Assembly: GCA_017883355.1 (NCBI GenBank)
Contig: JADGNS010000060.1
Coordinates: 1-11,186 of the forward strand
DNA length: 11,186 nucleotides
Origin: Candidatus Solibacter sp.
GTDB lineage: Bacteria > Acidobacteriota > Terriglobia > Bryobacterales > Bryobacteraceae
Direction: 5' to 3'
Part shown: positions 1-7,936 of the stretch, piece by piece
How positions within the stretch are numbered: position 1 is the first letter of the stretch
How the letters are laid out: each line of letters starts with the position of its first letter
The notes under the pieces: generated by a model
The model's database searches: none
What the model saw: the letters and a program-made list of their open reading frames with translations, nothing else
What the model was told of the DNA's origin: nothing
Translations under genes and position numbers: made by a program

Positions 1-2
1 TC

Positions 3-467
3 ATTTCGCTTGCTGTGTTCCTGGCGGCCTTTGCCATCGCGGCCGATCCGCCCATTCCGCCGGTCACGGTCTGCGAAATCCTGGCCGATCTTCCGGCCCA
101 CGAAGGCAAGGAAGTGGCCGTTCTGGGCCGCTACTCCTTCCGCCGCGACGGCCGCTGGATCGGCGAGCAGTCCTGCGACCCCACCACCGCAGTCCCGCCC
201 GTCCTCTGGCTGACCGAGGATTCCACGGACGGCCCCAAGCCCCCCACCAACTTCGAATTCGATGTCCCCGTGCTCAACAAGAAATTCGCCGCGCTGACCC
301 GCCGCACCTCGCTCGGCAAGTTCCGCTTCGGCAACCCGGAGTACGACCGCTGGGCGGTGATTTACGGCCGGGTGGTCGCCCGCAAGGGCGAGGCAGCGAA
401 GAAGGCCCCCGCCGACTTCGTCTTCCGCGGGGACGGGGTGATTGTGTTTTTGACGACAGAGAGGTAG
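3..467 (+). CDS. Secreted hypothetical protein, 5' end cut by window edge
   Basis: The frame is open to the first base and ends at a TAG at 465-467. The visible protein begins with a hydrophobic run (ISLAVFLAAFAIAADPP) that reads as the end of a signal peptide, with cleavage likely near AIA/AD. The true start is therefore probably only a few codons upstream of the window. A GTG at position 15 could serve as a start, but it would fall inside the hydrophobic segment. The mature part is about 135 residues. It begins with a segment of the type VCEILADLPAHEGKEVAVLGRY, which recalls small extracytoplasmic proteins whose first strand describes a 'layer kept or altered' (possibly OB-fold-like). That resemblance is from memory and weak. 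Two cysteines are visible, one near the N-terminus (VCE) and one in QSCDP, which could form a disulfide. It converges on ligD with a 26-bp gap. No function can be assigned. Confidence 0.65.
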   Translation: MSLAVFLAAFAIAADPPIPPVTVCEILADLPAHEGKEVAVLGRYSFRRDGRWIGEQSCDPTTAVPPVLWLTEDSTDGPKPPTNFEFDVPVLNKKFAALTRRTSLGKFRFGNPEYDRWAVIYGRVVARKGEAAKKAPADFVFRGDGVIVFLTTER

Positions 468-493
468 GCCTGGCGGAGCCTTATGCCGCAAGG

Positions 494-3154
494 TTACCGG
501 AAGAGCTTTTCCAGGCGGCCCAGGGCGTCGTAGAGATTCTGCGGGCGCTCCAGCACGCCGCGGAAGAGATCGCCCTTCTGGCGGAATCGCTCCCGGGCGT
601 TGTGAATGTGGAACTGCTTCGGGTGCAGGCCGGGGATCACCTCGGCCCACTCCAGCGGTGTCGCCACCGGGGCTCCCTCGTACGCGCGCAGCACATAGGG
701 CGCCGCGATCGTCTTCGATTTGCCGATCTGCAGGTAGTCGAAGTACACCCGGTTCCTCTGCCGCTTGGCCACCATGCGCGGCGTGGTGAACAGGTGCGGT
801 TTTTCGTGCGTCACCAGGCGCGCGATCAGTTCGGCGAACGCTCGGGCCTCCTCGAAGCTATACACCGGCTCGATCGGGATGTAGACGTGCATGCCGTCGC
901 CGCCCGTGGTTTTCGGATATCCCGCGAGGCCGATCTGGTCCAGAATGCCCTTGACCACGAGCGCCGCCTCCACGATCAGGTCGTAGGAGCACTCCTGCGG
1001 GTCGAGATCGATCAGGATGAAATCGGGATGCTCCAGCGAGCCCGACCGGCTCATCGACGGGTTGTGATCGATGCAACCCAGGTTGACCAGATACAGCAGG
1101 CTGGCATGGTCGCCCGCGAAGACGTAGTTGATCTCGTCGATCAATTCCGTGCGCAGCCAGCCGGGGTAGGTATCGGGCGTGTCCTTCTGAAAGAAGAACT
1201 GCTCGCGGATTCCGTTGGGGTACCGCTTGAGCGAGAGCGGCCGGTCCAACAGGTGGGGCAGGATCAGGTCCCTCACGGCGGCGTAGTAATTGAGCACGTC
1301 GCGCTTGGTGACGCCGTCGCCGGGGTAGTAGAGCTTCCCCAGATTGGTGAATTTGAGGGTATGGCCGTCGATTTTGAGGGTGGCCTCCCTGGGACTTCCC
1401 GGCAGCAGTTCTCCGGCCGGAGCGAACGGAGCCTGGCGCGCGGTTTCGCGGAGCACTTCGGGCGCCGCCTTGTCTTCGCGCAAGCCGACGAACACCGGCG
1501 CGCGCAAGCGGTCGTCGGGCGTCCAGTTGGCGTACTTCACCTGGCAGACCAGTTCCGGTTTCACCCAGGTAATTCCGCGGTCCGGCTTGGGGCGCTCGGC
1601 GAAGGGACACGTCTGCACGATCAGCGGCTCGAGGCGCGCGTGCAGGCCGGCCAGCAGTTTCTGGTCGAAGCCGGTGCCGACGTTGCCCACCCAGCGCAAC
1701 TCGCCCTCCTGGTGAACACCGAGGACCAGAGCGCCGAAATAATCGCGATCGCCCTGCGGCTCCGTGAAGCCGCCGATCACGAACTCCTGCTCGCTCACGA
1801 TCTTGATCTTGAGCCACTCCCGGCTGCGCCGCGATTCGTAGGTGCTGCGCGCGTGCTTGGCCACGATGCCCTCCAGGCCGTTTTCTCGCGCCGCCTCCAG
1901 CAGTTCCTCGCCCGCGCCGGGGAAGGCGTCGGAGATGCGGATCGACGGTCCTGTCGTCAGCACCCGCAGCAGGAGTTCGCGCCGCTTATCGAGAGCGACG
2001 CCGCGCAGGTCGTAGCCCTCCAGGTAGAGCAGGTCGAAGGCAAAATAGATGACCGGCGTGGACCGCACCAGGTGAGCGATGGTGTTGGGGTCGGTGTTGG
2101 CGATGCGCGGCTGGATGAGGTGGAACTGCGATACTCCCTTGGCATCGAGCACCGCGATCTCGCCGTCGAGCACCGCGCGCGATGCGGCGATGTGGTGCGG
2201 CATCACTGCCAGTTCCGGATACTGCCGCTCGCAGCGCAACCCGCTGCGCGATTGCAGGCGGACCTCTTCGTTGTCCAGGAAGGCCACGGCGCGCACGCCA
2301 TCCCACTTCACCTCGCACAACCACTCCTCGCCGCGCGGCACGCGCTCGGCTAGCATCGCCTTCATCGGCTCGATGGCGGCTGGCATCTCCGCCAGCTTCG
2401 CGCCCTTGAGATTCGCCAGGTCGAACTTGGCTTTCTTTTTGGCGGCGCTCGGGCGCGAGCCGGCAAGCGGTGCATCGCCCATCGGCCGCGAGGCGGAACC
2501 TCGCGCGCGCTTGGCCGGCGGACTGGTTGTCCAGAGGCGATCGGCGGCGCCCGCCGTCTCGCGTTTGGTCTGGCGCGCCGGCAGATTGCGCGCAATTTCT
2601 TCCTGGGTGCGACCGGAGAGCACGCTGTACGCCAGCGCCTCCACGTCCCAACCCGCGGCGGCGAACTCGTCGCGCTTCTTGATGAGCAGCCACTCGTTCC
2701 CCTTGCCCTTGGCGCGGGCTTTCATGTGGACGATGGCGAAATCGCCCTTCAGTTTCTCGCCGTGCAGGCGGAACTTCAGATCGCCGCGCGCCAGTTGCGC
2801 CTCGCCCGCCGTATCGCCCAACAGGTCGAACGTGCCCCGGTCCCACAGCATCACGCTGCCCCCGCCGTAATTGCCGGCCGGAATATTGCCTTCGAAATCG
2901 CCGTACTCCATGGGGTGGTCTTCCACGTGGGCCGCGAAGGCCTTCACCGCCGGGTCGAGCGACGGACCTTTGGGTACGGCCCAGGATTTCAGCACGCCAT
3001 CGATCTCCAGGCGAAAGTCGTAGTGCAGGCGCGTGGCATCGTGCCGTTGCACACAAAAGTACGGTTTGGCCGCAGGCGTGCTCTTCCCGGCAGAGGGAGG
3101 AGGTTCGGGCGTTTTCTCGAAGCGGCGTTTCCGGGCGTACTCGTCGAGAGACAT
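494..3154 (-). CDS. ligD: Multifunctional NHEJ DNA ligase LigD (PE-Lig-Pol)
   Basis: LigD repairs double-strand breaks with Ku by trimming 3' ends, filling gaps and sealing nicks. Residues here count from the upstream ATG at 3175. The 3'-phosphoesterase domain covers about 38-165 (RHDATRLHYDFRLE; likely metal/phosphate ligands H45, H51, D53, H87). A basic Ala/Pro/Lys linker covers about 200-250. The ATP ligase covers about 265-585: nucleotidyl-lysine K290 in EVKWDG, then SRSG 309-312, LDGEI 336-340, YFAFDLLYL 377-385, EGIVAK 435-440 and WLKIKI 454-459. The archaeo-eukaryotic primase-type polymerase covers about 605-893, with metal-binding D723 and D725 in DLDP and probable D813 in VYFDYL. Domain order matches Pseudomonas LigD, unlike mycobacterial Pol-PE-Lig. 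I chose the ATG at 3154 (886 aa) because AGGGGGG lies just upstream; the in-frame ATG at 3175 (893 aa) has no clear ribosome site. It is divergent from ku. All catalytic motifs look intact. The polymerase motif reads TTGGDGMH, where many homologues have Lys before Gly. Confidence 0.96.
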   Translation of the reverse strand: MSLDEYARKRRFEKTPEPPPSAGKSTPAAKPYFCVQRHDATRLHYDFRLEIDGVLKSWAVPKGPSLDPAVKAFAAHVEDHPMEYGDFEGNIPAGNYGGGSVMLWDRGTFDLLGDTAGEAQLARGDLKFRLHGEKLKGDFAIVHMKARAKGKGNEWLLIKKRDEFAAAGWDVEALAYSVLSGRTQEEIARNLPARQTKRETAGAADRLWTTSPPAKRARGSASRPMGDAPLAGSRPSAAKKKAKFDLANLKGAKLAEMPAAIEPMKAMLAERVPRGEEWLCEVKWDGVRAVAFLDNEEVRLQSRSGLRCERQYPELAVMPHHIAASRAVLDGEIAVLDAKGVSQFHLIQPRIANTDPNTIAHLVRSTPVIYFAFDLLYLEGYDLRGVALDKRRELLLRVLTTGPSIRISDAFPGAGEELLEAARENGLEGIVAKHARSTYESRRSREWLKIKIVSEQEFVIGGFTEPQGDRDYFGALVLGVHQEGELRWVGNVGTGFDQKLLAGLHARLEPLIVQTCPFAERPKPDRGITWVKPELVCQVKYANWTPDDRLRAPVFVGLREDKAAPEVLRETARQAPFAPAGELLPGSPREATLKIDGHTLKFTNLGKLYYPGDGVTKRDVLNYYAAVRDLILPHLLDRPLSLKRYPNGIREQFFFQKDTPDTYPGWLRTELIDEINYVFAGDHASLLYLVNLGCIDHNPSMSRSGSLEHPDFILIDLDPQECSYDLIVEAALVVKGILDQIGLAGYPKTTGGDGMHVYIPIEPVYSFEEARAFAELIARLVTHEKPHLFTTPRMVAKRQRNRVYFDYLQIGKSKTIAAPYVLRAYEGAPVATPLEWAEVIPGLHPKQFHIHNARERFRQKGDLFRGVLERPQNLYDALGRLEKLFR

Positions 3155-3175
3155 AACCCCCCTGCATCCTTCCAT

Positions 3176-3242
3176 TTACATCTTATTAGGCTTTGTAGTA
3201 TCTTGAAAACCACGCCCCCGAGGGGTCAGGAGCGAAACATAT
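3176..3242. promoter_or_regulatory. Shared divergent promoter region of ligD and ku
   Basis: This short gap, 88 bp if ligD starts at 3154, must hold both promoters unless transcription begins elsewhere. It is clearly AT-richer on the ligD side (3174-3210) than the flanking genes. TAGTAT at 3196-3201 is a possible -10 for ku, with TTTACA at 3175-3180 upstream, but the 15-bp spacer is short. On the minus strand TAATAA-like sequence near 3183-3188 is a possible -10 for ligD. CCCCGAGGGG near 3217-3226 is a small 4-bp hairpin. AGGAG at 3228-3232 is the ku ribosome site. No operator could be recognised, and the promoter boxes are guesses. Confidence 0.4.
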
Positions 3243-4100
3243 ATGGCAGCGAGCGTTTGGAAAGGCCATCTGATTTTCGGCATGGTATCGTTTCCCATTC
3301 GTCTGTTTAGCGCGGCGCGCAGCGAAACCATCAGCTTCAACATGCTGCACAAAGACGACCATTCGCGCATCAAGCAGATGACCTATTGCCAACTCGAAGA
3401 CAAACCCATCCCGCGCTCGGAGACCGTCAAGGGCTACGAGTACGAGAAGGATCACTACGTGGTGATTGACGACGAGGATATCAAAAAGGTGGCGCCGCGC
3501 ACCGCCAAGGTGATGGAGATCCTGGAATTCGTCAAGGCCGACCAGGTGGACCCGATCTACCTGGAAAGCTCCTACTACGTCGCCCCCGACGAGGGCGGCG
3601 AGAAGGCGTATGCCCTGCTCTTCACCGCGTTGAAGGACTCCGGTTTTTACGGCGTGGCCAAGGTGGCGATGCACAATCGCGAGCACATCATCGTGCTGCG
3701 TCCCGGCGCCAAGGGGATTCTCTCCCACACCATGTATTTCCAGGACGAGATCCGCCAGGTCGAGGAGTTCCGCACCGACACCAGCCTGGTGAAGGAGAAG
3801 GAACTCGCCATGGCGAAGATGCTGATTTCCTCCCTGGAGGAGAACTTCGAGCCGCAGAAATACCACGACTCCTACCGCGACAACCTGAAGAAGATGATCG
3901 AGGACAAGATCGAAGGCCGCAAAGTGGTGGAGACCCCGTCGGAGCACTTCGCGCCGGTGATCGATATCATGGAAGCGCTCAAGAAAAGCCTTGCTGAAAA
4001 GCGCAAGCCGGCCATGGTGGCTACCGCCGCGGCGGCCGCCGAAACGGACGAGATCGAAATTGCCCCGAAGAAGCGCGCGCGGAAGACCAAGGTAGGGTAG
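3243..4100 (+). CDS. ku: Bacterial Ku, DNA end-binding protein for NHEJ
   Basis: Homodimeric Ku threads onto broken DNA ends, protects them, and recruits and stimulates LigD. The 285-residue length is typical for bacterial Ku. The N-terminus MAASVWKGHLIFGMVSFPIRLF is the usual Ku opening (family pattern: W.G...FG.V..P..L). Further family landmarks are VKGYEYEKDHYVVIDDEDI (62-80), the YYVAPDEGGEKAYALL segment (111-126), REHIIVLRP (146-154) and the YFQDEIR strand (165-171). The core ends near residue 255. The C-terminal extension holds an alanine run (262-266), an acidic patch and a basic tail (KKRARKTK, 276-283). Such lysine-rich tails in bacterial Ku are known to aid DNA binding and threading. 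The start ATG is well supported by AGGAG ten bases upstream. The gene is divergent from ligD, the classic arrangement or near-neighbour pairing of the two NHEJ genes. It shows no sign of damage. Confidence 0.96.
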   Translation: MAASVWKGHLIFGMVSFPIRLFSAARSETISFNMLHKDDHSRIKQMTYCQLEDKPIPRSETVKGYEYEKDHYVVIDDEDIKKVAPRTAKVMEILEFVKADQVDPIYLESSYYVAPDEGGEKAYALLFTALKDSGFYGVAKVAMHNREHIIVLRPGAKGILSHTMYFQDEIRQVEEFRTDTSLVKEKELAMAKMLISSLEENFEPQKYHDSYRDNLKKMIEDKIEGRKVVETPSEHFAPVIDIMEALKKSLAEKRKPAMVATAAAAAETDEIEIAPKKRARKTKVG

Positions 4101-4121
4101 CGACTCGTCCCTGAGTTGCTG

Positions 4122-4133
4122 CGGTGATCACCG
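4122..4133. repeat. 12-bp perfect palindrome CGGTGATCACCG
   Basis: The sequence is its own reverse complement. It lies 22 bases after the ku stop codon. Its 10-bp core GGTGATCACC appears again at 10973-10982, also outside genes. There is no following T-run, so it does not look like an intrinsic terminator. A protein-binding site is possible, but nothing identifies the protein. Confidence 0.4.
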
Positions 4134-4248
4134 GATCACGCCCGAAGTGTGTCATTTCTTACGATCTCAACCCTCTCTCCTGGCCACCCCCGCCGATGAG
4201 CGTTGTTGAATATTCCCGCGATATTTGGGCCTGAATCAATCTTTCCTC

Positions 4249-4277
4249 TTGAACCGCGGCGCAAACGGAGTGAGAAT
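4249..4277 (+). promoter_or_regulatory. Candidate sigma-70-type promoter for the TonB receptor
   Basis: TTGAAC (4249-4254) and GAGAAT (4272-4277) are separated by 17 bp, and each matches the consensus at four of six positions. This would place the transcript start near 4284, about 60 bases before the receptor's start codon. The rest of the 4101-4343 gap holds only the palindrome at 4122 and a strong ribosome site (AAAGGGG, 4331-4337). The call rests on visual matching only. Confidence 0.25.
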
Positions 4278-4343
4278 TCGTACTGGTGGGTTAATTCGAA
4301 TCCTGGTTATGCCGTCTCTGATCGACGGCGAAAGGGGTACTTG

Positions 4344-7300
4344 ATGATCCGTCCGACGAAGCTTCCCGCACTATGCGCACTGTTTTGCGCGATCACTGTA
4401 AACCTCCCGGCACAATCGATTTACGCAACATTGACCGGCGTCGTGAGCGATCCGTCGCAGGGCCTGGTCGTGCAGGCCACCGTCCGGCTGCGCGACGAGG
4501 GGTCCGGCTCTCTCCGCGAGACCGTCACCAATAGTCAAGGTTATTATACGTTCGCCTCCGTTCCGGTGGGTTCGTACGAACTGACCGTCGCCATGGCGGG
4601 TTTTGAAAACTACAGGGAAACAGGCATCGCCCTTGGCGGCGGCGAAAAGCACAATGTGAACGTCATCCTGAAGGTGGGCAGCGCGACCGAGACGGTGATG
4701 GTTGCCGGCACATCGGACCTGCTGGTTCCCGTCGATTCGGGCGAAAAGTCGGCCACCCTGAGCGTCAAACAACTGGAGAATTTCGTCCAGGTGGGAAGCA
4801 ACGCCGCCGAGTTCATCAAGATGATGCCCGGATTCGGCATCCAGAACGGAACCGCCAACGGCGCGAACTTCAACGGGGGGACGATCGGCATCAATGCCAA
4901 CGGCAACGCCGGAAGCCAGAGCCCGCTAAACAACGCGTACGCGTACAATGGCCTCCCCAGCAACACGTTGGACATCACGGCGGACGGGGCGCACGTTTCC
5001 GACCCGGGCTGCAACTGCGATACGCCGGTCAACCCGAACGCGGACATGATCGCCGAGTTCAAGATCACCATGTCCAACTTCAGCGCCGAAAACCAGAAGG
5101 GTCCGGCGGTGCTCAGTTCGGTGGCCAAATCGGGCGGTCAGAAGTTTCACGGATCGGGATTCCTCTACGCCAGGAGCTACGTTCTGAACGCCAACGACTG
5201 GCTCTCCAATGTGAGTTCAGCCCCGCGGCCGCAGAACAAGTACTACTACCCGGGCGGCACGCTCGGCGGCCCGCTGTTCATCCCCGGTACGCGTTTCAAC
5301 AAGAGCCACCAGAAGCTATTCTTCTTTACCGGGTACCAATATTTCTACCAGGTGCTCGATACGGGCCTGCTGCGCGCCGAAGTTCCCACGGCAGGAATGC
5401 TACAGGGCAATTTCTCACCCACCGAACTCGCCAAACTGGGCAACATCTCAGCCTCCGGTTCCCCCCCGGGACAAATCAACGCGCGCAACGCCGCGCTCTA
5501 CCCCGGCGGCATCATCCCGGCCAGCGCGATCGACTCCAGCATGCTGGCGTTGATGAAGCTGTATCCGACGGCGAACTCCGACCCGAACGCCACCGGCGGG
5601 TACAACTGGACCAACGATCTGACCTTCCAGCAGAACAACCACCAGTGGATGACGCGCGTGGACTACAACATCAGCGACTCCACGAAGCTGTTTGTGCGCT
5701 ACAATCTTCAGCGGGAAAAGCAGCCTTTCCCGATGCAGTTGTGGTCCACCGCCACCACGCAACAGCTTCCCTACCCGACGCCAGTGATCGGCAAGAACCG
5801 GTCCGACTCGATGACGGCCTCGCTGACGCACGTATTCAGCCCGACCATGACGAATGAGTTCATCTTCGGGTACACCTTCATCGGTTTCCCGAATGTGTTC
5901 GAGGATCCGTCGAAGGTGGACCCGGCCAAGGTGGGTTTCGCTTACAAGCTGCTTTACAAGAATGGAGTCGCGCAGATTCCGAATTTCGGCGGCGGCTCGG
6001 AAGCCTCCCAGATCAACAATTATGGCGGTTTCGAGATTGGCGGCCCAGCGGCGGGTCTGTATGCCAACAAGTGGATGCCGAGCGTCAGCGACAGCGTCGC
6101 GAAGGTCTTGGGCCGGCACACCATGAAGGCGGGCGTCTTCTACGAGTACATCCGGAATGCGCAGCCGGCCAGCGGCAACTCGATGGGGAACTTGAGGGTG
6201 AGCAGCGGCAACTCCAACAGCCTCGGTAACGACTATGCCGACATGCTGATTGGCAACCTGAACTCCTTCCAACAGGTGTCGTTCAACCGCGTCAACGACA
6301 TCGCGTACAGCACGTATGAAGGATTCGTGCAGGATTCCTGGAAGGTGAACAAGAAACTCACCCTGGAACTCGGCATCCGCCTGACCCATTTCCAGCCGTG
6401 GGTGGACAGGCTTGGGTTCGGCTTCTCCAATTTCAATGCCAGCTCGTACAACACGAGCTGCACGCCCACCCAGTATTGCGGTTTCAGTTGGAACAAGAAA
6501 GATCCCAGTGTTCCGTTGGGTGGATTCCCGACTCGGGCAATGTTCTACCAGCCGCGATTCGGCGTGGCGTACGATGTTTTCGGCAACGGCAATACCGTGG
6601 TGCGCGGCGGGTGGGGAATGTATTACTTCCACTCGGGACAGTTCACCTCCGGGCTGGATGTCGCCGCCGGTGTCCAGACTATCTCCCTCAGCAGCAACCA
6701 GGGCAAAGGGGTTTCGCCGTATGTGGTGGGTGGTTCGGCCACCGCCACGCCGCTCATGGCCAGAGACCTCGACACGCTGAACTTCTCCAGCGCCGCGCTC
6801 TCTCCGGTTGCGGTCGATAGTGCCGATGACAAGCAGCCGCTTACCAAGAGTTACAGTTTCACCATCCAGCAGCGCCTGCCGTGGTCGAGCATGCTCGAAG
6901 TAGCTTACGTCGGCAACGAGAGCACGAACCTGCTCAACACCTCGGGCGGCCAGGGCTACAACCTCAACCTGGTGCCGAAGGGCGCGATGCTCTCATCGAA
7001 CAATGGCGGCGTGGACCCCAATTCCCTCACAGCCAACAACTTCCGCCCCATCAAAGCGTACTCCGACATTAACCTGGCCACCAATAACCTGTACGCCAAT
7101 TACAACTCCCTGCAAACCACGTGGGCGCGCTCCAAGGGCCGTTACACGATGAGCCTGAACTACGCGTTCGCGAAAGCCATGGGGTTCATCAGCCCCTCGT
7201 ACGACTCGTTCAACCTGGCCAACAACTACACCGTGCAGGGCAGCAACCGAACGCATATTTTCAACTTCGCTTACTCCATCGAACTGGGCAACCCCGCGCG

Positions 7301-7862
7301 GAACAAAGTGACCGGCGGGTTCGTCAACGGATGGCAGGTTTCGGGCATCACTCAGTGGCAAAGCGGCGCCAACCTTACCGGCAACCGCGGAGAAAACTTC
7401 GGTCTGAACCTCAATAGCTTTAAGATTCCCGGTACGACGTTTAACGTCTCTAGCGCTTCGCTGCTGGGCACCAACAATATTGCGCTCCACCCGCTGGTCA
7501 CCTGCGATCCGACGGCGAATCTGGCGCCTAACCAGTACGTCAACGGGGCCTGCTTCGCCATCCCGACGCAAATCGGCCAGAATGGTCCCACCACGTTGCC
7601 GGTGATTTACGGGCCGGCTTTCTTCAACACCGATCTGGGTCTTTTCAAGAACTTCCAGGTCAAGGAGAGGATGAAGTTGCAGTTCCGGGCCAACGGGTAC
7701 AACTTCCTGAACCATCCGCTTTGGTCCTTCACTAGCAGCACCACCAACACGACCCTGGGGTACAGCGGCACCACCGGTCAGTTGAACGCACCGACGTTTG
7801 GTTACGTAACGCAGAAGCAGGGCCATCGCGTAGTGCAGCTTGCGGTGAAGTTTATCTTCTGA
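4344..7862 (+). CDS. Oar-like TonB-dependent outer-membrane receptor
   Basis: The product is a large outer-membrane beta-barrel expected to import a bulky ligand using TonB energy; the substrate is unknown. I chose the ATG at 4344 (1172 aa) because AAAGGGG lies seven bases upstream and a signal peptide follows at once (hydrophobic 8-23, cleavage near PAQS). The upstream extension to 4203 starts at TTG and adds 47 residues with no export character. Residues 26-112 form a carboxypeptidase-regulatory-like beta-sandwich (TLTGVVSDPSQG, then TNSQGYYTFASVPVGSYELTV). Residues about 113-265 look like the plug, including ITADGAHVSDPGCNCDTPVNP and the MIAEFKITMSNFSAEN segment. The rest is the Asn/Tyr/Gly-rich barrel, ending in a terminal Phe (QLAVKFIF), the usual signal for barrel insertion. 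Size and architecture match the many such receptors of Acidobacteria. It converges on the CRTAC1-type gene. C223 and C225 in the plug form an unusual Cys-X-Cys. No frameshift is visible. Confidence 0.9.
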   Translation: MIRPTKLPALCALFCAITVNLPAQSIYATLTGVVSDPSQGLVVQATVRLRDEGSGSLRETVTNSQGYYTFASVPVGSYELTVAMAGFENYRETGIALGGGEKHNVNVILKVGSATETVMVAGTSDLLVPVDSGEKSATLSVKQLENFVQVGSNAAEFIKMMPGFGIQNGTANGANFNGGTIGINANGNAGSQSPLNNAYAYNGLPSNTLDITADGAHVSDPGCNCDTPVNPNADMIAEFKITMSNFSAENQKGPAVLSSVAKSGGQKFHGSGFLYARSYVLNANDWLSNVSSAPRPQNKYYYPGGTLGGPLFIPGTRFNKSHQKLFFFTGYQYFYQVLDTGLLRAEVPTAGMLQGNFSPTELAKLGNISASGSPPGQINARNAALYPGGIIPASAIDSSMLALMKLYPTANSDPNATGGYNWTNDLTFQQNNHQWMTRVDYNISDSTKLFVRYNLQREKQPFPMQLWSTATTQQLPYPTPVIGKNRSDSMTASLTHVFSPTMTNEFIFGYTFIGFPNVFEDPSKVDPAKVGFAYKLLYKNGVAQIPNFGGGSEASQINNYGGFEIGGPAAGLYANKWMPSVSDSVAKVLGRHTMKAGVFYEYIRNAQPASGNSMGNLRVSSGNSNSLGNDYADMLIGNLNSFQQVSFNRVNDIAYSTYEGFVQDSWKVNKKLTLELGIRLTHFQPWVDRLGFGFSNFNASSYNTSCTPTQYCGFSWNKKDPSVPLGGFPTRAMFYQPRFGVAYDVFGNGNTVVRGGWGMYYFHSGQFTSGLDVAAGVQTISLSSNQGKGVSPYVVGGSATATPLMARDLDTLNFSSAALSPVAVDSADDKQPLTKSYSFTIQQRLPWSSMLEVAYVGNESTNLLNTSGGQGYNLNLVPKGAMLSSNNGGVDPNSLTANNFRPIKAYSDINLATNNLYANYNSLQTTWARSKGRYTMSLNYAFAKAMGFISPSYDSFNLANNYTVQGSNRTHIFNFAYSIELGNPARNKVTGGFVNGWQVSGITQWQSGANLTGNRGENFGLNLNSFKIPGTTFNVSSASLLGTNNIALHPLVTCDPTANLAPNQYVNGACFAIPTQIGQNGPTTLPVIYGPAFFNTDLGLFKNFQVKERMKLQFRANGYNFLNHPLWSFTSSTTNTTLGYSGTTGQLNAPTFGYVTQKQGHRVVQLAVKFIF

Positions 7863-7866
7863 GGCG

Positions 7867-7934
7867 GCAAACCGGGGACAGACAGCGAATTTCCGGCAAA
7901 CTGCGCTGGAAATTCATGACTGTACCCGGTTTGC
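7867..7934. repeat. Nested inverted repeat between convergent genes (REP-like or two-way terminator)
   Basis: The outer arms 7867-7881 and 7920-7934 pair at 14 of 15 positions (only G7877 against A7924 fails). The inner arms GAATTTCC (7887-7894) and GGAAATTC (7908-7915) pair perfectly around a 13-base loop. Between the two stems lie internal-loop strands of five and four bases. The structure fills nearly the whole gap between the receptor stop (7860-7862) and the opposing stop (7937-7939). It is symmetrical, so it could fold in transcripts from both sides. It lacks a proper U-run, which argues against a simple intrinsic terminator. The AAACCGGGGACAG arm resembles palindromes I associate with REP elements mobilised by RAYT transposases, which is an inference from memory. 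Confidence 0.6.
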
Positions 7935-7936
7935 AC

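Noticed and set aside
468..493. Terminator between the left-edge gene and ligD
   Set aside because: Only a 4-bp AGGC/GCCT pairing is possible and there is no T-run.
602..2353. 583-codon open frame on the plus strand
   Set aside because: It lies wholly antisense to the ligase and polymerase parts of ligD, whose motifs are unmistakable. The translated composition is shadow-like and shows no domain.
858..3167. Long minus-strand frames of 319 and 393 codons inside ligD
   Set aside because: Arg/Gly/Pro-rich out-of-frame readings of ligD, typical of GC-rich DNA.
3186..3947. 253-codon minus-strand frame over ku
   Set aside because: Antisense to a clear Ku gene; low-complexity Val/Leu/His-rich product without family features.
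4203..4343. Extension of the receptor start to a TTG at 4203
   Set aside because: The added 47 residues have no export character; the ATG at 4344 has a strong ribosome site and an immediate signal peptide.
5448..6632. 394-codon minus-strand frame within the receptor gene
   Set aside because: Antisense shadow of the receptor barrel; no ribosome site or recognisable domain.
6993..7826. 277-codon minus-strand frame at the 3' end of the receptor gene
   Set aside because: Antisense shadow of the barrel; the receptor frame continues unbroken to its terminal Phe.
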